Origin: Melampsora larici-populina 98AG31
Lineage: Eukaryota; Basidiomycota; Pucciniomycetes; Pucciniales; Melampsoraceae
Length of the DNA: 64,000 nt
Reading direction: 5' to 3'
Assembly (NCBI RefSeq): GCF_000204055.1
Contig: NW_006768773.1
Coordinates: forward strand, 1,854,271 to 1,918,270
Below, piece after piece: positions 23,024 through 36,061 of this stretch. The position numbers were made by a program, and so were the translations under genes. The stretch's first letter is position 1. Each line of letters starts with the position of its first letter. The notes beneath the pieces were generated by a model that saw only the letters and a list, made by a program, of their open reading frames with translations, made no database searches and was not told the DNA's origin.

Positions 23024-26000
23024 ATGTCGAATTCAGCTCCTGCTTTGCCACATAGACAATCCGGAAAAATGCCATCGACCAGTTTCCCTTCAAACTCCGG
23101 CCTTACTTCAGCTGTGACTGCGTTAGCTGCAGCTCCAGCTGGAATGCGAATGCAACTTACGGACACTAATTATGCCGTCTGGACTACGTGGATGGAGAGC
23201 GAATTGGACAATTTAGGAATTTGGAATGTTGTGGATCAATCTTATGTCTTACAGGAAGACCCGCCCGCTGAAGATCTTGTTAATTATTCAAAGCTCGAAC
23301 GGAAAGCATACAACTTTATTGTTTGACATTTGGACGAAAACAATTTAGCTTTGGCCACCCAATTTGCTGCCAAGGCATCTTCTAAAACTGGTGCTGGTCT
23401 CTGGAATCATCTCAAGGAAAAGTACATGCCCAACAATGTTTTTCATCAAACTCATGTCCTACACATTTTTCTTCACATCAAGTATTCTACGTCTCTTCAA
23501 TTTACCAAAGAAGTACGAGAATCTATCGCTACGCTTTCTAGAGTCGGCCTTGACATTCCCGAGCGGGTCCTCGTTGTTTTGGTCCTTGCTTGACTCCCTC
23601 GAGCCATGGAATCCTTCATTCGTGTGATCTCTCATTCGATGAACTCCAAGACTACCGTTAACTTCGTTTTAAATCGTTTGGAGCAAGACGCTCATCAACA
23701 ATCTACTATGGACAACTCTGCCAGTTCCACCGCTTTAATTTCCACCGGAAACAAGAATCCCGGACACATGTGCACTCATTGCAAACGCCCCGGTCACTTG
23801 GAGCCTCGCTGTTGGATTGCTCGACCGGAATTGAGGCCCGCTTACGCTCGAGGACGTTGTCCTGCCGCAAATGTCGTCTCATCTGGCACTGCCAGCATTA
23901 AAGAGGTTCCCAGATGGGAATATGGGTCCTAGTGATCAGATTCCCATTCTGCTACTGTTACACAGTTCCATCAATATTTCCTGAGTAGCCATTGTGATAT
24001 ATGTAGTCAATATTTTGAAATGTGTGTCTCAATCTGAACAAAGTTACAGCATGTATTACACATGATTTTCTTATCTAGATGAGCAGATAACTGAGCGGAC
24101 CTGTATGTAGCTGATAGCTAAGGATTTATTCAGATGTTTGCACATATGTAGTGTATGCTTTATGGCTCAGATGTGCAGTGCAAGATGATTTGATGCTCCA
24201 TTCTTCTCTCAATGATATTCCCAGCCTAGGTCATGTTCCGACCAGGGAACCTATTTAATGCTGGCAGTGTGGTGCTCCAGCAGCTCCTCCTGCTCCGTCT
24301 TTGTCTTCCGGTTCTGCTCCTGTGTCGACTGCCATGTATGCCGGGATGGATTTGGATGCCCCAATGTCAGCCTCATCTTCTCTACCTTCCAACACTGCTC
24401 TTAATGTATCACTCACGCCTATATCTACACTTCTTGATTCAGGATGTTCTGATGTTATGTTCGCAAAAAGGGAATCATTCTCATCTTATTGTGATTTTAC
24501 ATGTAACATCAATATAGGAGAAGTTGGAAGAACTGTGAGCGCTGTTGGGAAAGGTGTTGTCACTGTTCAGGGTGCTGGAGGTGTTGTTATCTTTGAAAAT
24601 GCGCTTCATGTCCCTGTACTCCCCTATAATCTTATCCCGCTTTCACTTCTTTGGCAAAAAGGCGCTCAAATCTGTTATCATGGAAACGATGCTTTTTCTG
24701 TTGTTCGTGGCGACAAACTTGTGTTTGATGGAGTTTTCAAGAACCGTTTACTTTTTCCTAATATCTCTATCAATCAATCTCACTTCAATAATAATTCAAC
24801 TTTTTCTTTCAACTTATGGCATGATCGCCTAGGACATATCAATCATGATTATCTACGTTCCACCGCCTCCCACACTGATGGTATTGATAAAATTGACGGT
24901 AAAGATTTCTGTGACTCGTGTGCCATCAGTCGTTCCACTCGTGTACCCTTCTCTGGCAAAATTCCTCGACCTTCCTACCCTCTTGACGTCATTCATTCTG
25001 ACCTGTCAGGACGTATTAATCCTCCTACTCCCTCTGGCTTCGAATACTTCATGAAGATAACTGACGGTCATTCATCTTACTGTTGGATCTATCTTTTAAG
25101 ATTCAAAAACGAAGCATTGGATAAATTTAAGGAATGGAAGGTACAGGTTGAACGCTCCACAGGTCGAGTTGTCAAAAAGCTAGTCAGCGACGGAGGGGGA
25201 GAATATGTCAACAAAGTTTTTTGTGAATATCTTAAACAAGAAGGCATCATACATGACGTTACTGCATCTCATACCCCCCAACAAAATCCTTTTTCGGAAC
25301 GAGGTAATCGGACTACAAATGAAAAAGCTAGAACAATGTTACATCGAGCTTCTATGCCGGCTTTTATGTGGGGTGCTGCCGTGCTAACTGCTGTTTATCT
25401 TGAAAACCGTACAGTATCGAAATCCTGTGATGGTCTTACACCTTTTGAGTCGCTTCACGGATCTGCACCATCAGTCGGACATACTCGGATTTTTGGCTGC
25501 GCTGCTTTTCAACACATCACTCATGGCAGGGACGGTAAATTCGGACCTCGAGCTGAGAAACTTGTGCTTGTAGGTTTTGTTGAAGGCATGAAAAACTATC
25601 GGCTTTACGACCCTTTGTCTGGTTCAATTCTAACTTCTCATGACGTGCGTTTCAACGAGTCTGAATTCCCATTTCTCCAACTTTCGAATAATCCATCTAC
25701 TACTGTTGTACCTTTTGTCGAAGAAGAAATCCTGGGAAGGGAGCCCGTGTGTGTTCGCCTCCATCGTCCCGAACTTGCAAATGAACTACGTTTAGAACAG
25801 GATCAAGTAACTGCGACCGCTTTAATATCTCTCATTGGCAATTCTATTGAAGATTCAGCCAACTTATCTACTCTTGATCTCGAACCAAATCCGCCAACTT
25901 ATGCCAAGGCCCTTCTCACTAAAAACTCTATGAAGTGGCAAGCGGCTACTTTTGAAGAATTTGATTCGTTTGCAGCAAATCATGTTTTTGAAATTGTTGA

Positions 26001-27060
26001 TTCTTTACCTTCAGATCAGAAGCCTATCACTACTTGTTTTGTGTACACAAGAAAATTTGACGATTCAGGATTCCTCAACAAATTTAAAGCCCGTTGTGTG
26101 GCCCGTGGCTTCCTTCAGGAAGAAGGAAAAGATTTTGAGGAAACTTTTTCGCCAACTGGCCGCCTCGCTACCTTACGTGCTCTTTTTGGTCACGCTGCTG
26201 TTGAGGATCTGGAAATTCATCAAGCTGATTTTGTGACGGCTTTCCTTAACTCTGAACTTGGTGAAGGTGAAACTGTGTACATCATGATTCCCAACGGTTT
26301 TGTAGACTGGGTCAAACAACTTCCTTTACTTTCTCCTTTTCGTGCTTGGCTTCCAGCACTTGTCTCTAGGTGTGGTTCTCTGTGGCTTAAACTTCTCCGC
26401 TCTCTGTATGGATTAAAACAAGCCTCTTGTAGTTGGTATCTTACTATCAAAACATGGTATTATAAACATGGATTTATTGTAAGTAATGCTGATGCGTGCT
26501 TATTCATTTATGTTGGCAAGAAAGGTGATCATATTCTAATCTACATGTGGGTGGATGACATTGTTATAGTGGGTAAAAATATTAGTTGGGTGCTTGATGC
26601 GTTGAAAGGTGATTATTGCATTAAAGATTTAGGACCGGTTAAAAACATGTTAGGAATGCAAATCAAGAGGGACCGTGAAACTAGGACTTTGGCAATTTCT
26701 CAATCAAAATACATTAATGAGTTACTTAAAGTATATGGTATGGAGGATTGTAAACAGCTAGGAACGCCTCTTCAATCCAATCTTCCTATCTTGCCCGGTT
26801 CTGAAGAAGAAATCATGGAATTCAAGCTCAGTGGTCTCAACTATTGACGTGCAGTTGGCTCTTTAAACTACCTCTCACAATGCACCCGCCCCGATCTTTC
26901 TCATTCTGTTAGCCCAATTCCTAGAAAAACCGACTATGGCACATTGGGGACATTTCAAACGAATTCTCCGCTATCTACGAGGAACCAGCACACTTTGTCT
27001 CACCTACGGTGTACAACCTATCAATCAAACCTTACTCAAAATTCAAACCGATCTTAGCGG
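23024..27060 (+). pseudogene. Copia Gag-Pol, first part (Gag, protease, integrase, RT)
   Basis: The reading starts at ATG 23024. Gag has the UBN2-like core and a CCHC knuckle (CTHCKRPGHLEPRCW). TGA stops lie at 23324-23326 and 23591-23593. A 383 bp MITE interrupts at 23887; without it and one TGG copy the frame runs on into Pol. Protease has LLDSGCSDVMF. Integrase has LWHDRLGH, CDSC, HSDLSG, DGGGEY and SERGNRT. RT has YGLKQAS and the catalytic MWVDDIVIV. Another TGA is at 26845-26847, then a frameshift near 26910 before the RILRYLRGT block. The DIRS-like element cuts the RNase H region at 27060. This copy cannot make a full polyprotein. Confidence 0.9.
23887..24269. mobile_element. CACTA-type MITE, 383 bp
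   Basis: The left end reads CACTGCCAGCATTAAA and the right end is its reverse complement; imperfect inverted homology continues (AGGTTCCC, GGAA.ATG). A TGG duplication flanks it (23884-23886 and 24270-24272). Ends starting CACT and a 3 bp duplication fit the CACTA group. It carries no coding sequence. Confidence 0.85.
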
Positions 27061-27788
27061 CCCACTCCTCAGTTAGCTACGGACTGTAGGGTGGGGTTGA
27101 TCCGCGATGGGATTCTTACATGATGTGAATCCGCACCCAGTGGACCTCTCTTACATGCGCGTCAGAGAGGTCGCGGTGGGGGAGTGGCTGAGCCCTGCCT
27201 CTGGGTTGGTTTTCGTGAACCAACCTCTTGGCCGGCCTCGCGCCCTGGGTCGGTGGGTGGGATTAACTTTCCGAGTTATTTTAAACTCGTTTCTTAAAAA
27301 ACCCGCTTTGTACTCGTTATATAAAGTGTTTCCTCACTGTTGGGTGGGAGGGGAGGTATTAAATTTTTTTTCCAAATGTGTTCGAAAAAAGGAGATGAAT
27401 TATCTCGGTTGAGATTAATTATAAATTGAGCCTTGACGTTGTCTTGCAAGGTGAAAAAGGTTTTCGTTGAGAATTCTAGGATTCCAAAATGAAATTCTCA
27501 ACTTGGTTGGCGCAATTTCTCGTGCGCGTGTGCATGCACATTTTCACCTCCGCTAAGTCACCGTGGGCATAGGAACCACTGCGTGCCTTGCGGTTCCCTC
27601 AACCCACTCCTCAGTTAGCTACGGACTGTAGGGTGGGGTTGATCCGCGATGGGATTCTTACATGATGTGAATCCGCACCCAGTGGACCTCTCTTACATGC
27701 GCGTCAGAGAGGTCGCGGTGGGGGAGTGGCTGAGCCCTGCCTCTGGGTTGGTTTTTGTGAACCAACCTCTTGGCCGGCCTCGCGCCCT
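27061..27788 (-). repeat. DIRS-like 3' terminal repeat block (B1-A2-spacer-B2)
   Basis: B copies 27061-27246 and 27603-27788 start CCCACTCCTCAGTTAGC and are almost identical. A2 at 27361-27602 matches A1 at 41661-41900. The A2/B1 boundary reads CCCTCAA|CCCACTCC and the outer A1 edge reads CCCTCAA|ACCACC. Confidence 0.88.
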
Positions 27789-28062
27789 TCAGACCCGCCC
27801 ACCCTCCGATAATTCGAGACGGGTTTCGTACGGTTGAGCTCCGGGACCCATCACTAGGCAGTACCGGTCCTCTACTCGTCGCCTAGCCACCTGAGCTCAC
27901 CCATACCGACGACACCCGGACCGCGTCCTCAATATCAGGTTCGCCAACTCAATTGCTTCAAAATAAAGTTTCTTCTACTCAATTGAACTAGTATTCAGTA
28001 TTCATGCGCGCCCGCCACATGATCTTCGTCCTGTACTACTACTGACGTCTCATCATTCCTTG

Positions 28063-29130
28063 CTAGACATCCACGTTTCTTTCATCGATTGCTTTTAAGA
28101 ACTTTATCGTATCTTCTATGTCTTCCTCGGAATAGGCTTTCAGGTATCTTAGGTAAGTAAGCGACTTCCACCGTCCCTGCTTTGCTATTGTTCTCATCGG
28201 TGTGCCGAGGTTGTATCTGATTGATGCGCCTCCTACCCTGAATGAGTGCCCTGACCAAGTGTTTAGACCTGCTTTCCCCCAGCACTTGCCTGCTAGTTTT
28301 AGGAATCTAGGTTTCGTCAACGGTCTCCTTCCATTTGAGCTGGACGTGCTGAATATCAAGTTGTCGCGATCTGCCTTTTCGTTTGCCAACAACACTCATT
28401 CTAAAGCTGCGACGGGATCTAATACGTTAAACTGTTGTTGTAAATGGATCATCTGGACTTCTTTCGATTTCGCCGTCTTCGCCTTCCTTAAGTGAAGTAT
28501 TGCAAAGCGTTTTCCATCTTTTTCTCCAAACTCCACGTGCCTTCTTAACAAGGCCCCTTGTTCTGGTTTGTTCCTTAACAGTTCTCCTAACCGTGTCATT
28601 CCCCAGAACGCAATCAATTCCACCAAGCCTACAAGGTTCAATTCTTCTGATTTCCCGTAAGTCGTCTTAAATAACTTGAACAATTGTCTTGTCATAATCG
28701 GCTGCTTATTGGTCGTTAATTTCTGTTCTTCCTCTAGGCGTTTCGTAGCTCTCAATAGTACCGCTACGAACTCTGTGTCTGCCAATGGTCTCTTCGTATG
28801 TCTCACCATACTCCAGGCTCTAATACCATCCAGGTACTTCTTTATCGTTACTGATGAGATTTTCCTACTTGGTCCATCTTCTCTTTCTAGCTTTGACTCT
28901 CCGGCCCATGCTATAAATTCGTATATATCTTCGTCTGATATTTCTTCGTTTTTGTCAAAACCACCAGCGGTTTTATCTTTAAATTCGATAAATTTACTCA
29001 TGCCGCTTGAGTATCCCTTCAAAGTGCTGGTCTCCCATCCGCTCGTCGCCGCGTGTTTGCCGGCTAGTGATGTAGCTTCTTCCGCTGTTTCGAAGTGTTT
29101 TGGAAGTGCCGGTTGTGGTTTCTTTGGCAT
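28063..29130 (-). pseudogene. Tyrosine recombinase of the DIRS-like element (one in-frame stop)
   Basis: The reading from ATG at 29130 (MPKKPQPALPKHF) runs to 28063 in one frame with a single TGA at 28398-28396. The catalytic arginine is in FWGMTRLGELLR, the H-x-x-R pair in SGHSFRVGGAS, and the nucleophile tyrosine in the following YLRYLKAYS. This family joins a circular DNA copy of the element into the genome without target duplication. The TGA lies between the first Arg box and the HxxR box, so this copy is probably dead unless the stop is read through. Confidence 0.85.
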
Positions 29131-29220
29131 GATTGGACTTTAGCGGCAAGGATATCGGTAGGGGTCTTAAATTGGAAGAGGGGCTCTGAATCACTCAGGT
29201 TATAAAAAAGGTTATGCATT

Positions 29221-31017
29221 TCATTCTTGTATCACAAATTTTTTCAAGTCCTTGGGAATTCTAATCCATACTTCATCTCTCACGTGTTTCGAGGAGTCGA
29301 AACCCCTCGATAATTTATCAGCGGCATTATCTTCCGATCTCACTCTTTCTTGCCTCACTCTACAATCTAACCTCATCAATAGATCCTGGATTTGAATCCA
29401 CTCTCTGTTCACCCAGCGGTTTTTTGACTTGCCGTTACGCACAGCGCCCTCTGTCACGACATTATCCGTAAGCACCAAAAACTCCTGTCCTTCTACTGGC
29501 ATCAGTTGGGTTAAAATCAACAATCCCAGCCGTAGTGCGACAGTTTCTGCCCAGGCAATCTCACGCCTTGTATTATCGGCTTCGACTTTGTCCCAACCTG
29601 TTCGAAGCCGGAACCTTGACCATTTTCTGCCGATTACTATGCCGATTCCATATGAGGTTGATGCGTCGCCTACCCACGCGACGTTCCTCACTCCCGGGCT
29701 TGGTATCAACCTACGTGGATTGGCAGTAGACAGCACCTTTATCCATGTATCTAAATCAATCATCACCTCCTCCGGTATGTCGCGTAACGCTAATCTATTT
29801 ACCCATTCTGCCATCCAGTGGTACATCGCCACACAGTGGCATTTCAACTGCGGATATATCAACGACGCGTGTGCCAACCTTCCCGCTAGTTTCTCTACTT
29901 GTTTATGGCTCAACCGTTTCAGCGCCTTGAACTCCTGGATTTGCGATATCCTTAGGAGTCGCTTGGAGTCTTGTAGGCCGACAGTTTTGTTTTTACCGTC
30001 CCATACCATGCCTAGGTATTTTTGTTGATAATCAAATTCTTTCCATTTCGTAGGGTTTGTCACTACTCCCAACTCGTTGCTTAGTTCTACCACGTGCGTC
30101 ATGTTGAAGTGGTTTGACCCGTCATCTGGTTTAACGAACAGCGTATCATCTACCCACCGAAAAGCCTGGGTGAATCCAAACTTTTTCTGGACAATTATTT
30201 TCCAGGTATTGGCTGCCTGGCCAAAGGAGCCGCATCCGGCTACTCCTCCAAACGTGATCCTTGTGTCGAGAAGGACTTTCCCGTCGAATGTAAGGATCAT
30301 CAAATACGGCCATTGGCCTGGCTTCGTCGGGATCTGACGATAGGCTTTCGCCCAATCGTATATGCCTAGGAGTACGGGGTAATCGATAGATAGTAAGAAT
30401 TTCACTACCTTGTCGAAATCATCCCATGACGTGATGAAATCGTCTTTGTCCACCATCGCGTTCACAGAATTGATTGTTGGTTCTCGTCTAGGAATTGATA
30501 AGTCATTTATGGGCCTTAAAGAACCGTCGCTGTTAGTGACCGCTCCTAATGGGTTCGTTCTGAAGAACCCGAGTTTATTGTAAGCTTCCTCTTTTGTGAA
30601 TGGTCCGTACATTCTCCCTGCCTCAATTTCTTTTGACAAGTTTCCTTCGATTTCCTCTTTTGCCTGAAGAGCCAATGAGTGATTAGGTGGGCAATAATAT
30701 AGCATGTCTGGTAAGTGAATCTCCGGTATTCCTTGGTCAAAACCCTCCAGAAATCCGCGAAGAATGTGGCGTTTTTCTTGTAAGAGGTTGTTTGCTCTTA
30801 ATTCTCTCTCCCATACGTGGAGATTCATTTCACATCTGACTTCTGTTGGCCATCTGCCCCGTGCTCTCCCAGTCGGTTTTGCTAGTGAGATTTCACGCCT
30901 GAAGCCCGAAGAGGGGCTTGTGTTCAGGTCGCTCTCAGATCGGGGGCTCACGTCTAAACGGGGACTTTTAGATGGGATGAGGGAAAAGGCGAGGGGAGGG
31001 GAGGCAAGGTCATTCAC
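29221..31017 (-). CDS. Reverse transcriptase-RNase H of the DIRS-like element
   Basis: The frame is open for about 598 codons. RT motifs are SLRPINDLSIPRR, GIYDWAKAYRQIP, RITFGGVAGCGSFGQAAN and the catalytic FRWVDDTLF. RNase H follows with WVGDASTSYGIG, EIAWAETVAL and VLTDNVVTEGA. The order RT, RNase H and then a separate recombinase gene is that of DIRS elements. There is no ATG near the left end of the frame; a TAA lies just upstream, so translation may depend on splicing or frameshifting from ORF1. No internal stop is seen. Confidence 0.85.
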   Translation of the reverse strand: MNDLASPPLAFSLIPSKSPRLDVSPRSESDLNTSPSSGFRREISLAKPTGRARGRWPTEVRCEMNLHVWERELRANNLLQEKRHILRGFLEGFDQGIPEIHLPDMLYYCPPNHSLALQAKEEIEGNLSKEIEAGRMYGPFTKEEAYNKLGFFRTNPLGAVTNSDGSLRPINDLSIPRREPTINSVNAMVDKDDFITSWDDFDKVVKFLLSIDYPVLLGIYDWAKAYRQIPTKPGQWPYLMILTFDGKVLLDTRITFGGVAGCGSFGQAANTWKIIVQKKFGFTQAFRWVDDTLFVKPDDGSNHFNMTHVVELSNELGVVTNPTKWKEFDYQQKYLGMVWDGKNKTVGLQDSKRLLRISQIQEFKALKRLSHKQVEKLAGRLAHASLIYPQLKCHCVAMYHWMAEWVNRLALRDIPEEVMIDLDTWIKVLSTANPRRLIPSPGVRNVAWVGDASTSYGIGIVIGRKWSRFRLRTGWDKVEADNTRREIAWAETVALRLGLLILTQLMPVEGQEFLVLTDNVVTEGAVRNGKSKNRWVNREWIQIQDLLMRLDCRVRQERVRSEDNAADKLSRGFDSSKHVRDEVWIRIPKDLKKFVIQE

Positions 31018-33420
31018 AGGTTAGGCACGTTTGGTCTTGTTCTCAAGCTGGCATCTCATGACTTCATTTCATAAATTGAAAATTGAGTTATTCTTTTTAA
31101 ATTCCTTCTGATCGTGACTCACTAACGCTTCTTATGATATCTTCCGTATTTAGCACCCCGTGCTCCGTCTCTACTACGGCTTCGGCTTCTGCCTCTCTGG
31201 TAACCGCTATGGTTCCTGCCTCTCTCTAGGCTTCGGTCTCTATCTCTCCGCTCCTCATACCTACGATCGCTACTCGTGTAGTCCCTACGGTATCTTGACG
31301 TCGCTTCTCGTTTCGCCTTCTCTGCGGCTTTCATTGCTTTGTACTCGAGAGGTGGTAGCCAACCTTCTTTCCTTGGATGTGTCGCTTCAGGTTTCAAAAT
31401 CAAGGTCGACGATTGTGTCTTCGCCGTGGACGTTTTCGGGAGACCATCTTCTGGGTTCATGTTCTCCCTCGGGCCACCCGGTGCACAGGGATTTGTAAGG
31501 AATGCTCTTTCATTTAGATTCTCGCATGTCATTTTCACCTCATCGAGTATCACCGTTTGGATTTTCGAAATGTTGCAGATATTCCTGTCGGTCGTTGACC
31601 GCATGACTCCTTGGCGGATTCTTCAACAGTATCGTAACACTACCATCCAACCCGCTTCCTCTCTCAGCTCTATGACTAGCTGTCGATGTTTCTCGAAGCG
31701 TTCTGCCTGAGTCTGCCATCCTTCCTGCCTTACATACTTTATGAACAGGGATATGGCGTCCAGCCACTGTTCATACTGCATCGTTAACTCGTCCATCGGT
31801 GGGTTTCCGCTGTACATTTTAACTCCCGCTCCGCCTTCCAGGATTTTCGATTCTGATAAAGCTTTCATTGTGCACCAGGCTTGATGGTCTTGGATCAAGA
31901 AACTTTTGTTGAACACTGCCAAGGGAATGTAGGCCTTAAAGGTACGTAGATAAACCTGGAGTGTAGGGGACAGTTGAGTAAGGCCTTTCGCCATTTGTAC
32001 TGAATCATCCTGTAGGATCCGCCGACCGTTCTCGATCACATCGCCGTTGGACAGCACCATTCTACCTCTGCCCGACTCGAGAAGAGCTTTCGCCAATTCC
32101 TCTTCCTCCACTGATGTCGTGCCGGTGGTAGCTTGTGGTTCAGCGTTGATCCGCTCAACCATCCTTCTCGCTTGATGAGTCGTTGCTCGAGTCCGACGGT
32201 CTTCTCCCACTGATGATGTATCGGAGAAGCCTTCTTCAATCAACTGGTACGGGGCCGGTGACCTACGTCGATCGCCTCGTTCACTCCGATGCTCAGCTGG
32301 TGCTGGTGATGCGTGAGAGTCGCGATCTTGCTCGTCCTCTGGGTACCTGCCTCTTCGAGCTCGAGACCTGCCTCGTCTATGAGGTGAGTCTCTAGTTGGA
32401 GACTCCGGAGACTTTCTACGCCTGGCCTGAGATCGTCGCCTCGGAGAGTCTCGCGATCTGCTTCTCTCGAAAGGTGAGGACCTTGGTCGGGATTCGCCTC
32501 TATGCGCACGCTGAACTCTGACCTCCGTTCGACTCGGTGTTTCACCAGGTTCTCGGACCGCTCCGTTGGTTCTGCTCTGAGGCATCTGGGCTTGTTGAGG
32601 AGGGGGGGTTGTTGAGTTCGTTGGGGTACTGGAGGGGGTCGCTGAGGGACAGGAGGAGGTTGCATCCGAACTACCTGTTCAGGTTGTTGACGAGGTGGTG
32701 AGATGCGTCTTGGGATCGGTGAGACTCTCCTGGACTCTCTACGACGGCTTGGCCCTACTGACGGGTCACAACTACCCCCGTAATCTGAAGGGACTCCCGG
32801 TGCGAACGTTTGTAGGAATTCTGCCAAGAGGTTCGCTCCTGCTGCCTTATCCAACGGATTGTCGCTCGAGTAAAGCTCCTTGATCCGCGCTTGCATGATC
32901 ACAGCTTTATCTCCGTCCGCTGTTTCATAATGGGGGAGGCCACTTGTAAGTATACGCCTTGTTTCTCTGTCTGCTCTATTCACCAAGCCTGTTTCCTGTT
33001 GATGCGTCGACGCGAGCAAACTGAATTGATCATGATTCGTGTCCTGTTCTTTTCTCAATAATTTGACTGCCGTCCCTTTCATTCTTTATAAAAGGGAAAG
33101 CCTCAAGAAAGCTCAGTCAACCAACCTACCCCCAAGATCAGATCACAATTGGGGGGAAAGCGGCTTTAGAAAACCCCATAACAAGTCTTACCTTAGCAGC
33201 TCTTACCCGTTTACATACCGACAATTGCCTTTGTTGAATTGTAGCCGGCAAACATCTGGTTCGAGGAAGTTTCCTTTCTCCTTCTTGATGGCTGGACATA
33301 CACGTACAACAATTTATCATAATTCACTTCTGTCAGTTTTGATGTTCAGGACGTGACTGGCCTCTGGTGCTATCTTTTCTCTCAGAATCTTAATCTAGAT
33401 TTTACTCTACACCATTCAAG

Positions 33421-35174
33421 ATGTCCTCAGCTCCAGCCCCAACTAATACCCAATATTCATCAATCGAAATGGATCAGAGTAGTGCGAAAAACTTTTTTTT
33501 CTTAATAGCATCTGTGTTTAAGTCACAAGCTTATTCTTCCCTCTAAACGTTTTAAGCCATGGGCAATACAAAGAACACAAACACAAACTCTTCACCCGAG
33601 AACTCTGCAAAAAAAAGGAAGATGGATGGTACAAACCTTGTATTCATATCTCACCAAAAGTCCAATTGCTGACAGCTGTGTGATGTTACAGGAACAACCG
33701 ATACTGATACTGATAGTTCAGAGAAATCAAGCAGCGAATCAGGTAAGATCCAAATTCACTTAAAAGTCTAAAAATTTTACTAAACAGTTCTTTCGATTTT
33801 CAATTTGGTTCAGATGGAGATCTTACCTTGAAGGAGAAGGCTGATCGTAAACGCAAGAAAAAGGCCGTCAGAAAACAGCGACAGGAGGAGAGGCGTCTTG
33901 AGGCAATGATTGGGAAAGCTTCCAACTCGAATGCATCACTCAAAGCAGCCTCACCTGTGGCAAGGGCGATCCATGAGTATGCCTCGAAAGAACCCGGGCT
34001 CTGACCTCCAAGATCCGACTCTCCCGGAGCCACCTACCGACGAAGAGCAGCAAGCTTGGACGGAACGTAAATCAAGACGGCAAAAGTTGATGACCGATGC
34101 GATCGAAAAGGCCAAGCGGAAATATCTTTCAAAGCATCCAGCCGGATTCAAACCAAATAAGACTCAGATTAGAACACTCGAGAAAGATACAGTCGAAAAA
34201 ACACTCACAAAACATCCTATGCAGCCAGTACGGTTCAACTCTCGCATCTCTTCTAGTTTTCGTTTCAAATACTCGCCTGCATCTGGATCCCAGTGCGAGG
34301 GAGCTCTAGCATTAGCAGGATTCCCACGCTGTACCTTTGACTGGGGCGCCTCTCCCGATTCTCCGTGGAACACCTCCATTTTGTCTATCATTCTTGAACA
34401 GTGGGTAAAATGTTACAATTCGGGTGGGGCTGGAGCTTATCCAATTCTTGAGAAGGATAATACGCCCGAGAACCGACAATCGATTCTGAAGCGATGGTTA
34501 GAGAACAAGAGTCCTCAGTATCGAACTCAGACCAAACGGGCAAATCTCATGAAGACGCCTGAGGGTCGCCAAACTGTTGCAAACAACGACACAAATGTGG
34601 CAAGCATGGCAAGTAAGAGACGAGGGAAGGACAAGGTGAAGCAGCTCAAGCTCAACTACATTTGTATAATTGGCTAATTCAAAATCTCTTTGAATTCTAG
34701 ATCTACAAAGCACGTATGAGTGTAGTCGATAAGCTCTTTGGCGCAGACTCACCTGAAGCAGGTCTATTTGCACACCTAGAGGTTCATTCCGAGGACGAGA
34801 TCACGAATGTAGATGGGCGCGCCTTTCGTCACCGAATCCGAGTTGCTTGGAGAGGTGCCAAGCTTGATCAATTCATCAGCCTTATTGACAAGTGTATTGA
34901 GGGTAGAGAAATTGTACCAAAGGCCAAAAAACAAGCAAAAGAGCTGACAAATCGCGGACCTTATTCTTCAACCCTTGACGAGGATCAGTATCTGCCAAAA
35001 AAATTTCAAAAATCATTGGTGTCCGAGTTATGGTTCAGCAAATTGCCGGGTGTCACAGCTCATTACCTTGAGCTCAATGATACAGATATTGTAGATATAA
35101 ATCAAGCGATTCACGACCTGACAAACTTATGTACACCTCAAAACATTCAATCCAACAACATGCAAACACAGTAG
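33421..35174 (+). pseudogene. Plavaka-like element, accessory gene 1 (unknown; one frameshift)
   Basis: Proposed exons are 33421-33478, 33557-33628, 33692-33742, 33814-34635 and 34701-35174. The N-terminus is low-complexity and very basic (RKRKKKAVRKQR), suggesting nuclear localisation. The main part starts with PPTDEEQQAW and contains FRFKYSPASGSQCEGALALAGFPRC and a C-terminal RIRVAWRGAKLDQFISLID block. The frame before and after GAACCCGGGC near 33990 differs by one base, as if one G were extra. I do not recognise the family. Position inside the TIRs, next to the transposase, suggests it is part of the element. Confidence 0.6.
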
Positions 35175-36061
35175 GAAACCTGTGTAACCGGTCGCCCACA
35201 ATTCTTCTCTTAGGATATTGGTAAAGTATCATGTGATCTAGAGAGCTATTGAATTTTATACTGTGTTTTGGCGTGTACATATCTTTTATGATGGCTATGA
35301 AAAGTCTTTTTTTTGGATTGCTGGATGGGAACGTGGGTCAACCTATGTATATAGATGGTTTCTCTTTCTCTATTAAATTTTTTTGATGTAAATATTTGGT
35401 TTCCATTGGTGTTTGATTAAGTGGAGGGAAGTTCGATACTGTACTCTTCATCCGAGTGATAATGAAAAACTCAAAAATTCAAGAGCGTGAAAAAAAGCCT
35501 ACCAAGAGTTTCAAGTCAGGGCAGTGAAATGATGACTTTTTGTTCACTTCTCTCAGTTCATCAAATGGTTTTGTTGAGATTTTGTTTGGCCCGTAATCAT
35601 TTTGCTCTCCAGTAGCCTTAGACCCTTCTCAAAACCCTGTCACCCATGTCCGTTTTTGGTGCGGGTCAAGAATGTGTAACAAATTCTATACATAAATTCA
35701 TGATCCAAAAACAATCTTTGTCCTGACATCCTGACTCGAAAACCTTCAAATTTTATAAACATCATCTTGGCTTCACTTACTTTAGTGGTTTATTGGTGAA
35801 GTTTGGGTACAATTGTAAGCATCCGCTGGGCCTAGATCAATGAAGTCGAGTTGGGATTCTGATTGACAACCAAATTGTTTTCTCTTCAGATATTACAGGT
35901 TCCCAAAGCTTCAACAATCATATCTGAAATCAAATTCTCAAAGGATCATCAAGGTCATATCAAAAGTGAACAATTGTGAGCGTTCTTCTTGTCAATGATT
36001 GTTATCCTGCCACCTGTTGATCCCCCTGACTTCTTTTGGAATATACAAAGGCGCCGATCAA

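Noticed and set aside
29429..30028. Plus-strand open frame of 199 codons
   Set aside because: It is antisense to the RT-RNase H gene with clear catalytic motifs.
32981..33082. Start of DIRS ORF1 reading MKGTAVKLL
   Set aside because: These bases are the TIR and subterminal part of the Plavaka-like element; an inverted copy lies at 40860-40978 and the ATT duplication marks the edge.
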